Source of the DNA: Gracilaria gracilis
Lineage: Eukaryota; Rhodophyta; Florideophyceae; Gracilariales; Gracilariaceae
Direction of reading: 5' to 3'
DNA length: 64,000 bases
Assembly: GCA_030374805.1 (NCBI GenBank)
Contig: JARGSG010000189.1
Location: forward strand, 1,736,001-1,800,000
The stretch's first letter is position 1; the number at the start of each line of letters is the position of its first letter. Below the pieces are notes generated by a model that searched no databases, was not told where the DNA came from, and saw nothing but the letters and a program-made list of their open reading frames with translations. Positions 31,729 to 41,169 of this stretch are shown here, one piece after another. The position numbers and the translations under genes are program-made.

Positions 31729-32628
31729 CTAATGGAGTTTGAACCCATGAGGCAACCCATGAGGCAACTTATAGTCCCTCGTGAAGCATGATGCGATAGC
31801 ATGAGCGTCACCCCATTTCACGCATTTGTTTCGGAAGCACTTGTAACTCTTACACTCATCATCGGAATAACATTCTTCACAGTCCTTCTTCTTGAAACAC
31901 TTCCTTCGCGACGCATCAGTGTCAAACACACATTTGCCGTTCCAGCATTTCTTGGTGGCGCAATCATAGGCCGAACTGCAGTGCTCGCATTCGCCCAAGA
32001 ATCCACATCTCTTCAGGGATGAAAAGTGATCTTTCACGCATTTCCCAGCCCAGCATTTGTGTGTCTTGCACTCTGAGTCTCGACTGCAGTGGTCACATTC
32101 GTCCTTCTTGAAGCATTTGTCCTTATCGTTCTCAAACACGCACTTGCCGTTCCAGCATTTCTTGGTGGCGCAATCAAAGTCCTTACGGCAGTGCTCGCAT
32201 TCGTCCAAGAATCCACATTTCTTCAGGGATGAAAAGTCATCTTTCACGCATTTCCCAGCCCAGCATTTGTGTGTCTTGCACTCTGAGTCTCGACTGCAGT
32301 GGTCACATTCGTCCTTCTTGAAGCATTTGTCCTTATCGTTCTCAAATACGCACTTGCCGTTCCAGCATTTCTTGGTGGCACAATCAAAGTCCTTACGGCA
32401 GTACTCGCACTCGCCCAAGAAGCCACATCGTTTGAGAGATGTGAAGTCATCTCTGACGCACTTTCCAGCCCAGCATTTGTAGGTGCGGCATTGGCTATCG
32501 TAAGAGCAATGGTCACATTCGTCGAGGAGATAGATTCCACTGTGTACAGATGTTCCTGAAATCTGATTGTCGACAACCGAGCACCAGGCAAAGGAGAACA
32601 AGGCGAAGAAGAATACAAGAAGCTTCAT
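31729..32628 (-). CDS. secreted tandem cysteine-rich repeat protein
   Basis: 299 residues from ATG 32628, chosen because MKLLVFFFALFSFAWC is a clear signal peptide; the longer frame upstream adds 36 residues before it. The mature part is built from alternating ~36-residue Cys modules. Type 1 reads DECDHCSRDSECKTHKCWAGKC and type 2 reads GECEHCRKDFDCATKKCWNGKC, linked by KDKCFKK or SSLKKCGFL. Together they make about three pairs, and the last module is diverged (DCEECYSDDECKSYKCF). Regular C-x2-C-x5-C-x4-C-x4-C spacing suggests disulphide-knotted domains in the cell wall or outside the cell. I do not recognise a named family; some matches to small extracellular Cys-rich repeats are expected. 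Near-identity of inner repeats at DNA level shows recent duplication. Confidence 0.85.
   Translation of the reverse strand: MKLLVFFFALFSFAWCSVVDNQISGTSVHSGIYLLDECDHCSYDSQCRTYKCWAGKCVRDDFTSLKRCGFLGECEYCRKDFDCATKKCWNGKCVFENDKDKCFKKDECDHCSRDSECKTHKCWAGKCVKDDFSSLKKCGFLDECEHCRKDFDCATKKCWNGKCVFENDKDKCFKKDECDHCSRDSECKTHKCWAGKCVKDHFSSLKRCGFLGECEHCSSAYDCATKKCWNGKCVFDTDASRRKCFKKKDCEECYSDDECKSYKCFRNKCVKWGDAHAIASCFTRDYKLPHGLPHGFKLH
31990..32425 (-). repeat. ~216-bp internal tandem duplication in Cys-rich gene
   Basis: Two adjacent copies, about 31995-32210 and 32211-32426, are nearly identical (for example CATTTGTGTGTCTTGCACTC recurs). Each covers one type-1 plus type-2 module pair. Confidence 0.8.
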
Positions 32629-32708
32629 GGTTACAAGAGACAAGTGTGGGCAGGTCGAATATGCGATGGAGATGGAAGAGCGCACAATAATTTGAAGAGC
32701 AGCTTGGG

Positions 32709-32717
32709 CTTTATAAG
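32709..32717 (-). promoter_or_regulatory. TATA-like box of Cys-rich gene
   Basis: CTTATAAAG on the minus strand, about 80 nt upstream of the chosen ATG. Position fits a core promoter with a short leader. Confidence 0.45.
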
Positions 32718-32739
32718 AAGGAAAGTGTGGGTTCACAAG

Positions 32740-35417
32740 TTTGTCTGATGTTCCCTTTCCAAAGCATTGAATTTGGAGAATGGGTCAGGTTTCTGGTTGG
32801 CTCAGAATCTGTGACAAAAAGTTTGAATGACACAAATCTTCTCGACTAAAGGGCAAGAAGAACATACTTGACTTGCTCAACGATTTTGATTTGGTTGATA
32901 GAAGCATTGAGATGCTTTGATTTGAGCTGAGAATTTGTGCGAGTCCAGGAGCTTCAATATGTGCATGTGTACGTTATTCTGCATCTTCATTGGGTGCTCA
33001 TAACCACTAAATGAGAAGCATCGGCTTGCCATCCGGCCGGAGGACTTGTACCACCATGAAACATGTGGACTTCGTTGCATGCGAAAATCACAGCGGGGCG
33101 TTTCTAAATGACGTTTAGGCCTCCAGGTCAGGCATGACTGGAGACCTTTTCAAACATACACTGCATACTAGTAACAATACACTTGCGCCAACTGTGTCGT
33201 GTTTTGGTCCTCTCGCCAATGTTGCGGGGCGATGCAGGTTACAAGTCGAGGGTTCTGAACATTTCGTCGCCCTCGATGAAATTTGCAAATGCTCGAGCAG
33301 CCCCTTTAATTTGACGGGAACCCTCTTGTTTTCAGTGGGGGATCGCGCGGCGATACTTATTGAGAATCTTCGTTGTGAGTACCATAACTTCAGGTGTTGC
33401 TGCAGTTGTCTTATTGAATTAGACGAAGCGTTTTAAAGCGGTTGGACTCGCAATGAGCAGTTGCATGGTTGTATCTACCGTAAAACAAAGTCACATGGTT
33501 TGTCGCAACAACTCAAACAGGAATTTGCGCGTGAGAAGTAATCGTCGAATTGACCATGATGAACGACTGTAAGGTTTGTATCAGCAGTGTACAAACCCTC
33601 TCGGTAGTATATCCAGAGTCCAGAGCTGAACAACAGCTCCATGCGTAAAGTTCATTATGTGGATAGTACCTACCCCCTACCCCCCTACCAGAGCTACTTT
33701 TTATCTGACCAGCAGAGGGAGGAACACTTTCCTCGAAAGGAAGGAAATTCAGGTACAAGGGTATATGGTACATGTCGACAGAAGAAACAGTTTTTCGAAC
33801 AAGGATGAGTCTAGATACGTGGAATAAAACGTTACAGTCTCGAGTGGCAGCCTGCGTATTAGATATGCTGCCGCGTGTAGCGTTCCTACCACTGGAACGG
33901 TAGTCAATGTTCGGGGGAAAGGGAAAGATTGCAACGGTATGTAATGATATGCGCGGGATTGTTTATCTGCAGAAATCGCTGTTAGTTGTGTAGGCAAGGA
34001 CAGAGCATGGGTTAGGCGAGCGGACATGATGACGGAAAGACAAATTCAGAACCAGCAACGTTTCGAAGCGTAAGCCGTTATCCATATAAGTTACTCGATG
34101 CGCGTGGGGCATTTTACAGAAACTGCAACATAGGATGCGGACGGTGCAAAGGTAAGTCAGGGATTGAGTGCCATCAATGACGTGAGCTGCGGTGGAAGCG
34201 AAATAGGCGAGCTCTATAGAAGGATAACATGGATAGCATTTCAGAACGGAGGCAAATTCAATGCTACGAATGAAGTGGAAACAGTTTGCTGAAGAAGTGA
34301 GAAGGGACTTTGATGAATGCTGTTGTCAAGCAAACACAGGTTTGCAGTGGCAGATTCAGAAGAACGGATAGATATGCTGAACGAGTTGTAGCTGCTGGTG
34401 TAGGGATGGGAACAAACGAGAGAGTTTGTTTAGGGATGCGAACGAGTGGAACGAAGCATGAGGAAATTCAATCGAATCAAGTCGACCAAAGCCTGAAGCT
34501 GTTCTTGTTGGTGGAAACGAACGGCATTGAGCATCGGAGCTCACCTGTCACTGCAGGGCACGAAATGGCTAAGCTTAGCATCCCGCGCCCACGTTGCATA
34601 GCTTGCATAGCTTGCATAGCTTGCATAGCTTGCATAGCTTGCATAGCTTGCAGAGCTGCACAGGTGCAAGTACGTGGTGTACGTGTCCACGAATAGAATG
34701 ACCGCTGCTACAACTGTCCTAGGCAAGCCCCCTTATCTTCCCTTCAAATATTCACTGTAAGTCATACACGTTTTTCAGGTGTAGTATGTTTCTGGCATGT
34801 TACTGACCTTACTGACCACCCCAGTGTTGTGGTCACGTCAGACCTACAAGTGACATTTGTCCGTGACAGACGAATGCAGTCTTTCGGCAGTCACTTGCGA
34901 CGAAGGGACCAAACTGAACTGAAGAGTCCCCTCAAGGACTGCCAGTCCATTGAGAATGCACTCCATGCATAGCTGGTTGCATTTTCCTCTCTTTTCGACC
35001 GCTTCCCGTCCGACGTGCGACATGTCCAAAAGCGGCCGTCGCGCTGTGATGACGCCTTTAGCTCTTCCTCTCCCTTCTTGCCTCGTCCATACCGAGTGTA
35101 AATTATGAAATTCACACACCTAGCTGCAGTGTTTGCCCTACCCGCCTCTAAGAAATAATTGTTATCTATTTCCTTTTACTTAAGCAAAAATAAAAACTTC
35201 CTTGCTGATTCTATTACTTTCTGCTAAAATTGTGCAAACGCCGTCCGTGTCCTTTGCTCAACTTCCACAAATTGGCGCCTCTTCACAAATTTCCTTATAC
35301 AAAACTGATACAACAACTACATCACATTCTCATTACAATGTAGCTACCTTATAACCGTGTGGTTTGCAAACAAAAGCAAATGAACGATGACAAAGCGTCC
35401 CTTATAAACAAACACCA
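32740..35417. other. 2.7-kb intergenic region
   Basis: Only short frames are present (for example 100 codons at 33134-33436 and 92 codons on the minus strand at 34027-33749), without domains. It contains the 9-bp tandem repeat at 34596-34649. No MULE terminal repeat was found here. Confidence 0.5.
34596..34649. repeat. 9-bp tandem repeat, six perfect copies
   Basis: GCATAGCTT repeated six times without change, followed by a diverged seventh (GCAGAGCTG). Perfect copies indicate recent slippage. Confidence 0.95.
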
Positions 35418-37913
35418 ATGAAAAACGGCAAGGTTGTATTCTTTGAATCGTTTGCAAATGAATTACCTACTGTTCACGATGCAACCGCTGTTTTGAATAC
35501 ATTGATAGACACTTTTTCAAGCCAAGTTACCCTCGAGAAAATTTTCAGTCTACTCTTTGACAACATGGAATATCGTGTCTGTCAAAATACGTTTATCGCC
35601 TTTATATACTGGATAATGACCTCTTCATCAGATGCGTTGAACATTATACCTGAGTTTTGTACTTCCCTGTGCTCAAAGTGCAATCAAAAACGTAACGTTT
35701 CTTTCTTTGTTGCAGAAAAAGGCAATTTTTCTCGACAGTGTCATTCTTGTCGTAGGGAAGCGCAAACTACAAAACAACAAAAGAAAATATATCTGAAGAT
35801 TGATGTGCGAAACATTTACACCGACTCTATTTGCGGACTTCTGGATATCTCTCTAACAGCATGCAAACGGCTTTCGTTTCCATTGGAATGTCACATTCGA
35901 GTAATTAACTACAATGGTTCCCGTACGGAGGTCGAAGAAATATTTCTACGGATTATATCAAAAGAATTCGGCATCACTCACATAGTCAACCACAAAACAT
36001 CAAATCGGTCACACTACATTTGCAGTCAGAAAAGGAAATCACGTTCTTCTGATACCCAACACTCTTCGAAACGAATCAGGAGAACTAAAAAAGTTTTTGA
36101 CTGCAATGGCTCTTTAAGTTTTGCCAATGAACCGAATGGAAGCATTTTCATATCCATGAAGCACGGTATGGTTCATTGCAGAGACAAGCACCCTGTTTCT
36201 CTAACAAAAGAGCAGAACGATCAGGTACAAATTTTGGCGTGCCAAGGAATGGTTCCATTTCAAATACTGATGCAGATGAGAACAACTACGTCCCCACAGC
36301 TGCCAACCTCTTACATCCCGTACCATACTGTTTATAACAGCTGGATGAGGGCTATCACAAAGCAATTTCGATATCATGAAGACGCTTTTCTTTCTGCGAA
36401 AATGTACGTTAAGAACGCAAACAACCTTGATCTTATTCTTGAGAAGAATATACCACAAGCTATAGGATTTACTACAAGTCTTGCCTATTTAATTACCGAA
36501 CAGCATCGGGTTGTTGAGCTGTTTATGGACTCGACTTTCAAGACAAATTCCCAATCAATGGAATTGTTTGGAGTCTTTGCATCAATTGGTGGTGTTGGAT
36601 TTCCTCTAGCCTACATGGCTTTAGCACCCCACCCCACCGGAACACGGGGATACAAAACGGTAATTATTACTGAGTTCTTGGTTGCATTACGGAAGCGATT
36701 GCCTCAGCTTGACCCTATGTTTGTGTTCTGCGATAAAGATGCTGCTGAAATGAATGCGATTCAAAAAACATTTCATTTGTACCCGTCAATATGCCTGTGG
36801 CATATGAACAGGGCCATCAAGCGGAAGCTAACAGAACTGAGGAGAACGTACAGTGATCTACTCTCAGAAAGGGTTGAGAAAAGCCTTTTAACGATGGTCA
36901 AGGACCATTACTTAGCACATCCGTTTTTTGGAACCAGATGCGTGAGCACTGGCGAATTTCAAACACATTGCCGAAACGAGTTGCAAGCTGTATGTTTTAG
37001 TTTCATGCTCACTGTTGCCAATTATAAGGAAGATACAGAAACTCATGTTCCCAGTTCTAGTAACTTGAGATTACAAAAAGTGCAACGTCTTGTGGAGAAC
37101 TACATGTTGAACAACTGGTATGATGACTACAACTTCTTGTGTTGGGGTCGCCGCAACCCTCACTATGTATCTTTTGCTAGAACAACTATGTATGCAGAGT
37201 CGCACTGGTCAGTTATGAAGAACTCATACTTCAAAAACTACAACCGTCCACGAATGGATTTTGTTGTGTACATATTAGATAAGAGGTTTGTCATTAAGTA
37301 TCTCCATGACTACAATGGTCTACGTACTGGAAGTTATAAACCATCATGGTGGTACGATTTTGTGAAAGATTGGAAAACGATGCAAGTGAAAGAGATTCGC
37401 GGTACTCTTAAGTTCGAAACTGAACAACCATGCTATTGCATATGCCCCACATTCCAACGTAATCGCTTCTTCCTTTGCAAACACGTAATCGACAAACGCC
37501 CCTTGCCTCTTTATGAACAACTAGTTCGATCACGACGTCCCCCATTCTGGGTTGTCAATACAAATCTTCTTGAAGCATGCTCTCCTGTTTTTGTTGAAGA
37601 ACAGTTGAAAGAAGTAATGGAAAACACTTCCACTTCTGTGTTGCCAGTTGTTTTAGAACCACAGGAACTGGATGGGATGGGTATCCAGGCGCACTTTGAT
37701 ATTGAGAAGGATGATCAGGACTTGATAGAAAAACTGAAATGGACCCAAGCCCATGCAGAGGACCTGATGAAAAGCAGCTCTGTTGAACAGTACCATACTT
37801 TGAAGCGTTCCTTGAAATCACACTTCATTTATCAAGATAAAGTGAAGAGTAATCTGCGTGCCAAGAAAAGAAGACCAACTTGGGGCAACAAAGAAGTGCT
37901 CTTTCTCAAATAA
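35418..37913 (+). CDS. MULE-type transposase with SWIM zinc finger
   Basis: 831 codons, ATG 35418, uninterrupted. The N-terminal part has Cys pairs (CSKCNQKRN...CHSCRR, about residues 90-115), and a WRKY/FLYWCH-like DNA-binding region is possible but not clear. The catalytic core is of the Mutator DDE type: MDSTFKTN (D near 371), FVFCDKDAAEMNAIQ (about 438), CLWHMNRAIKRKL (about 459) and ESHWSVMKNSYF (E near 593). A SWIM finger follows at about 671-688 (CYCIC...FLCKHVI). It would transpose its element or, if domesticated, act like FAR1/FHY3-type factors. No terminal inverted repeats are recognised on either side. The intact frame argues for recent activity or selection. Confidence 0.9.
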   Translation: MKNGKVVFFESFANELPTVHDATAVLNTLIDTFSSQVTLEKIFSLLFDNMEYRVCQNTFIAFIYWIMTSSSDALNIIPEFCTSLCSKCNQKRNVSFFVAEKGNFSRQCHSCRREAQTTKQQKKIYLKIDVRNIYTDSICGLLDISLTACKRLSFPLECHIRVINYNGSRTEVEEIFLRIISKEFGITHIVNHKTSNRSHYICSQKRKSRSSDTQHSSKRIRRTKKVFDCNGSLSFANEPNGSIFISMKHGMVHCRDKHPVSLTKEQNDQVQILACQGMVPFQILMQMRTTTSPQLPTSYIPYHTVYNSWMRAITKQFRYHEDAFLSAKMYVKNANNLDLILEKNIPQAIGFTTSLAYLITEQHRVVELFMDSTFKTNSQSMELFGVFASIGGVGFPLAYMALAPHPTGTRGYKTVIITEFLVALRKRLPQLDPMFVFCDKDAAEMNAIQKTFHLYPSICLWHMNRAIKRKLTELRRTYSDLLSERVEKSLLTMVKDHYLAHPFFGTRCVSTGEFQTHCRNELQAVCFSFMLTVANYKEDTETHVPSSSNLRLQKVQRLVENYMLNNWYDDYNFLCWGRRNPHYVSFARTTMYAESHWSVMKNSYFKNYNRPRMDFVVYILDKRFVIKYLHDYNGLRTGSYKPSWWYDFVKDWKTMQVKEIRGTLKFETEQPCYCICPTFQRNRFFLCKHVIDKRPLPLYEQLVRSRRPPFWVVNTNLLEACSPVFVEEQLKEVMENTSTSVLPVVLEPQELDGMGIQAHFDIEKDDQDLIEKLKWTQAHAEDLMKSSSVEQYHTLKRSLKSHFIYQDKVKSNLRAKKRRPTWGNKEVLFLK

Positions 37914-39221
37914 ACATATTTCGGTTGCCTTGTATTTGAGAACATCTTCAGCTTTCCGATTCCCTTACTTCCATAGAATGTGTAGGTCGACATTTCACAA
38001 CAGTTTGTCTGCAGAGACAAAAGAACAAAAAGGTCTTGAATGACGCCATAAGTTCCCACATCTTCGTCCCCCAAGGTAGTTGACTTCAACCGCCAGATGT
38101 AGGATGCTTTGTCATCAAATATGCCACCCTGAATGTCCATGTTATCTGCACGGTCCCAATGACAAAAACTGCGAACAGCCCCCGTACTTGTGAGTTTGTC
38201 TCCATGAAAAGCAGACACTGCGGAACCGTGAGATAGAAATGTCAGGCGCGAGCATCGCCATTACAAAGCTATCGAACAAACAACACGCAAACGCTCGCAA
38301 ATCAATTAGAAGGAATAGAACCCAAAAGAATCTTGCCGAACAGGTACAATTGTTCACCGCCGCCAACACGCATCTCGTGCGCATCAGTCCAAAACATAAG
38401 CCAGCTGCCGTCGGAGTCGCGAGCCATGGAAAGACTAGGCTATGGGTGATTGACGGTAACGGAAGGGGGGCTCATTCGAACCTGGGGGCATTCGTGGCGG
38501 CAGAGTTATCGACGAAGTTTTCTTCGGAAGAGGGCGTTGTTCGACCTTGTGCTGCTCGCGATTCTTGACGGCAGCATCCGCGGTGGCGATCACGGTGGCA
38601 GATTGGAACTACTGTCTTTCTTAGGTGGAATCGGAGGCTTGGGCGATGCGGGCATGGGCGGCGGTTCATCATATTGATCCTGTGGAGACTTCAGTTTCGA
38701 AGGGGAGTACATCAGCAACCATGGGTTCAGCATTGACCTGCGGTGCAGAGGAGTCAAAAAGAAGTTCACCTACGGACTGATTGAAGGCTCACTTCTTCTC
38801 CCTAGCGACACGAGATTTGGAGGCTTTCTCTTGCTCTTCCTTCTTCGACGAACTGGTCTGAAAGGTGTACAAAAAAGCGGTAGCAACTTGCTTGGTAGGT
38901 GTGCTGTTGGCACGACGGATATCAACGAACATCTAAGAGTGGCGCCGGCGATAACGGCGTCTGTAGGGCAAAAGCAGAAAAACGGTTGAGATTTGATTCT
39001 GCAAAACCGGGCTTCTAATTGAAGATCGGGTGGGCGCGCCCACCCGACGCCCAGTCTCACCTGGTCCTCCCGGCCTAGCCAACTAGGCCACACCATCTAG
39101 ACGAGGTTCCTCGACAATGAGAGCCAAAAATATGGGTGTATTTATACCCTTGGTACGAAGGTAGGATGGGGTGAAGTAAATATGGATGCACACCTTGCCC
39201 TCTTTGAACTTATCTCATATT
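37914..39221. other. intergenic region with a 22-bp palindrome
   Basis: A minus frame at 38218-37832 (128 codons, no ATG near its start) overlaps the end of the transposase gene and looks protein-like (IFDDKASYIWRLKS), possibly a gene relic. A perfect palindrome with core CGGGTGGGCGCGCCCACCCG lies at 39026-39047. Confidence 0.45.
38239..38568 (+). CDS. hypothetical 109-aa protein (weak)
   Basis: ATG 38239 to the stop at 38568, basic N-terminal half, no recognised domain. A second open stretch follows in another phase (38450-38677), so an intron or chance frame is equally possible. Confidence 0.25.
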   Translation: MSGASIAITKLSNKQHANARKSIRRNRTQKNLAEQVQLFTAANTHLVRISPKHKPAAVGVASHGKTRLWVIDGNGRGAHSNLGAFVAAELSTKFSSEEGVVRPCAARDS

Positions 39222-39323
39222 GCCGAGATCGTGTGGAATTGGTGATGGTCTTGCAGCCGAGATCGTGTGGAATTGGTGATGGTCTTGCAGCCGAGATCGT
39301 GTGGAACTGGTGATGGTCTTGCA
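39222..39323. repeat. 34-bp tandem repeat, three copies
   Basis: Units 39222-39255, 39256-39289 and 39290-39323, each starting GCCGAGATCGTGTGGAATTG; the third differs by one base (AACTGG). It lies directly upstream of the kinase fragment. Confidence 0.95.
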
Positions 39324-39346
39324 GCACAATCTGTCTCAGTACTTCC

Positions 39347-39870
39347 ATGCCAGGAAAATGTGGGAGAGAGGTCACCAGCAACAAAGCTCAGAGCCATTTC
39401 GTTTCCATGTCCACGGGTGTCACCCTACGCGACGTTCTAACATTCTTCCTCACCGACGAGTCTGGCATACGTACTGATGTAGCGCAACGTTTTCAACAAA
39501 TGGTGCAAGACATTCTCAATCAGTTTGAATAGAATACTTCGTACAAGTTTATTGGCTCTTCTTTGCTTCTCATCTACGACAACTACAACCGTGCTCCATA
39601 TCGATTATGGTCGAGGGCACTGCGAAATTTACATGTCATAAATCCCAACGTCCGTCTTACAGAAGATCATGTTGTCGGTCTTACCACGGGTACGAGATGT
39701 GATGTGCGAATGATCGATTTCGCACATTGGCAAGCACAGATGGAGCGCGCGATGAAGGATATATCACCGGCTTGCATACTATTTCGGATGCGTTGCGTTC
39801 CATCCGCTTCTATGGAACAAAGCCTATTTTTTTCGTTGCTCAGTGCTGTGGAGGATGTGTTGGATCATGA
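39347..39870 (+). pseudogene. inositol polyphosphate kinase fragment (IPK family)
   Basis: The frame from ATG 39347 shows the C-terminal half of the IPK fold: TLRDVLTFFLTDESGIR, then NTSYKFIGSSLLLIYD and CDVRMIDFAH (about 39703-39727), the conserved SSLL and DFAH motifs that bind nucleotide/metal. A TAG at 39530-39532 interrupts it. After DFAH the frame shifts, and the expected GYITGLHTISDALRSI continues in the next phase to the TGA at 39868-39870. The N-terminal half with the inositol-phosphate binding PxxxDxKxG motif is missing. IPMK/IP6K enzymes phosphorylate inositol phosphates. This is a truncated, doubly broken copy. Confidence 0.8.
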
Positions 39871-39954
39871 GGCCAAGAACATTTCTTCTAGTAGGGATGT
39901 CAATTTAAGTCGTGAACCCACTGAAGGGCACACGTTTTCGGGAACGCATATATC

Positions 39955-41169
39955 ATGGAAGAGGAGCGTGCGGAGCTCGCAGTACCAGAGTCTCAATACA
40001 AAGCTGAAAACATCTCTGCGCGCGAATTTGTACGCGCCATTGCCAAGTCAAGTGCTTACAAGACACGTTTCTTGGAAGGTGCTTCTCAGTTCCGTTTCAT
40101 TGAACTCAACTTCATGCACCTTCTTGGTCGCGCGCCCGACTCGCGAGCGGAGATTTCCCTTCATCTTGACATCTACGCCACCAAGGGCGTTGATGCTGAT
40201 ATTGACAGCTACATCGACTCTGAAGAATATAGCTCGGTTTTCGGGGAAGACACAATCCCATTCTTGCGCTTCAGAGGTGCTTACACGCCATGCGAATCGT
40301 TTAACAAACAATGCGCTCTCAAAGGTGGATGGGCTAACTCGGATAAAGCCATGGGAGGTGCTGCTCTTTCTGGGTACAACGGCTCGGATGGAAAGCAATT
40401 CTGCGATAACATTGATTCTTACATCACAGGCACTCCGACACCTTACGAGAAGGTGGCTGAAAACACGCCTCTCAGGAGCACTGCCCCAAATTGGTATGCC
40501 TGCCCTGATCCAGCCCTTGCCCCTGCGCCCGGCTTTGTTTCTGTAGCGGAGGTGAGCAGTCTTGAGGAAACAGTCAAAGCGCTCCAAGCGCAATATGACG
40601 CTGAATTAGAGAGGAAGAATTCTACCTCAAAGGATAGTTTGGCGCCCTACCGTGCTATGGTCAGCGACATGGGTCCCATGCTCAAACGCGGTGTGGCATA
40701 CTCTGGAGGAGACCCCCTTCTTGCGAATCCCTACGCGAAGCAAATGGGTTCTGAGAGCCCACTCACTGATGGTGGTTCCAAATCTTCCGACTACAAGCGG
40801 TACATGGCCCAAATGGAGTGCGATACCCTTTCAAGAATTGAGAGAGACCTTGAAGACGCAAAAGCGGAGCTGCGCGTGTTGTCCGCTGCGTTGGCCTCGA
40901 GCACCCCTGTTACCCCCCGTCACTTGAATTGCCAGGCCCAGGTAGCTTCTTCCAAGGTTGGAGCTGTTTCAAAAGCGGATTCCACCCAACGCCCGCGTGT
41001 CAAGGCTGCACCCAGGAAGCCGCGTGCTGTTGCTCCAGCAGCTGCGGAAGGCCTAAAGGTTGGACCAATTACCTTACCGAAGCTTAAGGTACCGAAGCTT
41101 GAGGTACCGAAGCTTGAGGTACCAAAGGTTGGGCTACCAGACATCCCTCTGCCATTTGGTAAGAAATGA
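39955..41169 (+). CDS. phycobilisome rod linker-like protein, 5' end incomplete
   Basis: 404 codons from the first ATG at 39955 (MEEERAELAVPESQYK). The PBS linker polypeptide domain (pfam00427 type) is seen only from its middle: ISAREFVRAIAKSSAYKTRF, FRFIELNFMHLLGRAPDSRAEI, DSYIDSEEYSSVFGEDTIPFLR (about residues 15-105). Codons just before this ATG (39934-39954) already read VFGNAYI, as in complete linkers, with a TGA at 39922-39924 further up. So the gene lacks the first third of the domain and the plastid transit peptide, or these lie in an upstream exon. Residues 200-340 include a helical segment, and the C-terminus has KLEVPKLEVPKV repeats. Linkers organise phycobiliprotein rods on red algal thylakoids. 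Confidence 0.85.
   Translation: MEEERAELAVPESQYKAENISAREFVRAIAKSSAYKTRFLEGASQFRFIELNFMHLLGRAPDSRAEISLHLDIYATKGVDADIDSYIDSEEYSSVFGEDTIPFLRFRGAYTPCESFNKQCALKGGWANSDKAMGGAALSGYNGSDGKQFCDNIDSYITGTPTPYEKVAENTPLRSTAPNWYACPDPALAPAPGFVSVAEVSSLEETVKALQAQYDAELERKNSTSKDSLAPYRAMVSDMGPMLKRGVAYSGGDPLLANPYAKQMGSESPLTDGGSKSSDYKRYMAQMECDTLSRIERDLEDAKAELRVLSAALASSTPVTPRHLNCQAQVASSKVGAVSKADSTQRPRVKAAPRKPRAVAPAAAEGLKVGPITLPKLKVPKLEVPKLEVPKVGLPDIPLPFGKK
41066..41130 (+). repeat. 18-bp coding repeat in linker gene
   Basis: CCGAAGCTTRAGGTA recurs three times with 18-bp period, then a diverged copy, giving PKLxV-type repeats near the protein end. Confidence 0.85.

Noticed and set aside
32057-32482. 141-codon plus-strand repeat frame (SSFLKHLSLSFSNTHLPF)
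   Set aside because: Antisense shadow of the Cys-repeat gene; periodicity comes from the gene duplication.
37832-38218. Minus-strand 128-codon frame overlapping the MULE transposase 3' end
   Set aside because: Protein-like in places but starts only at GTG with a stop 5' and no ATG; kept as a possible relic only.
39563-40546. Long plus frame starting LLIYDNYNR as a single 327-aa gene
   Set aside because: Its first part is the IPK fragment and the rest is a shadow of the linker gene in another phase.
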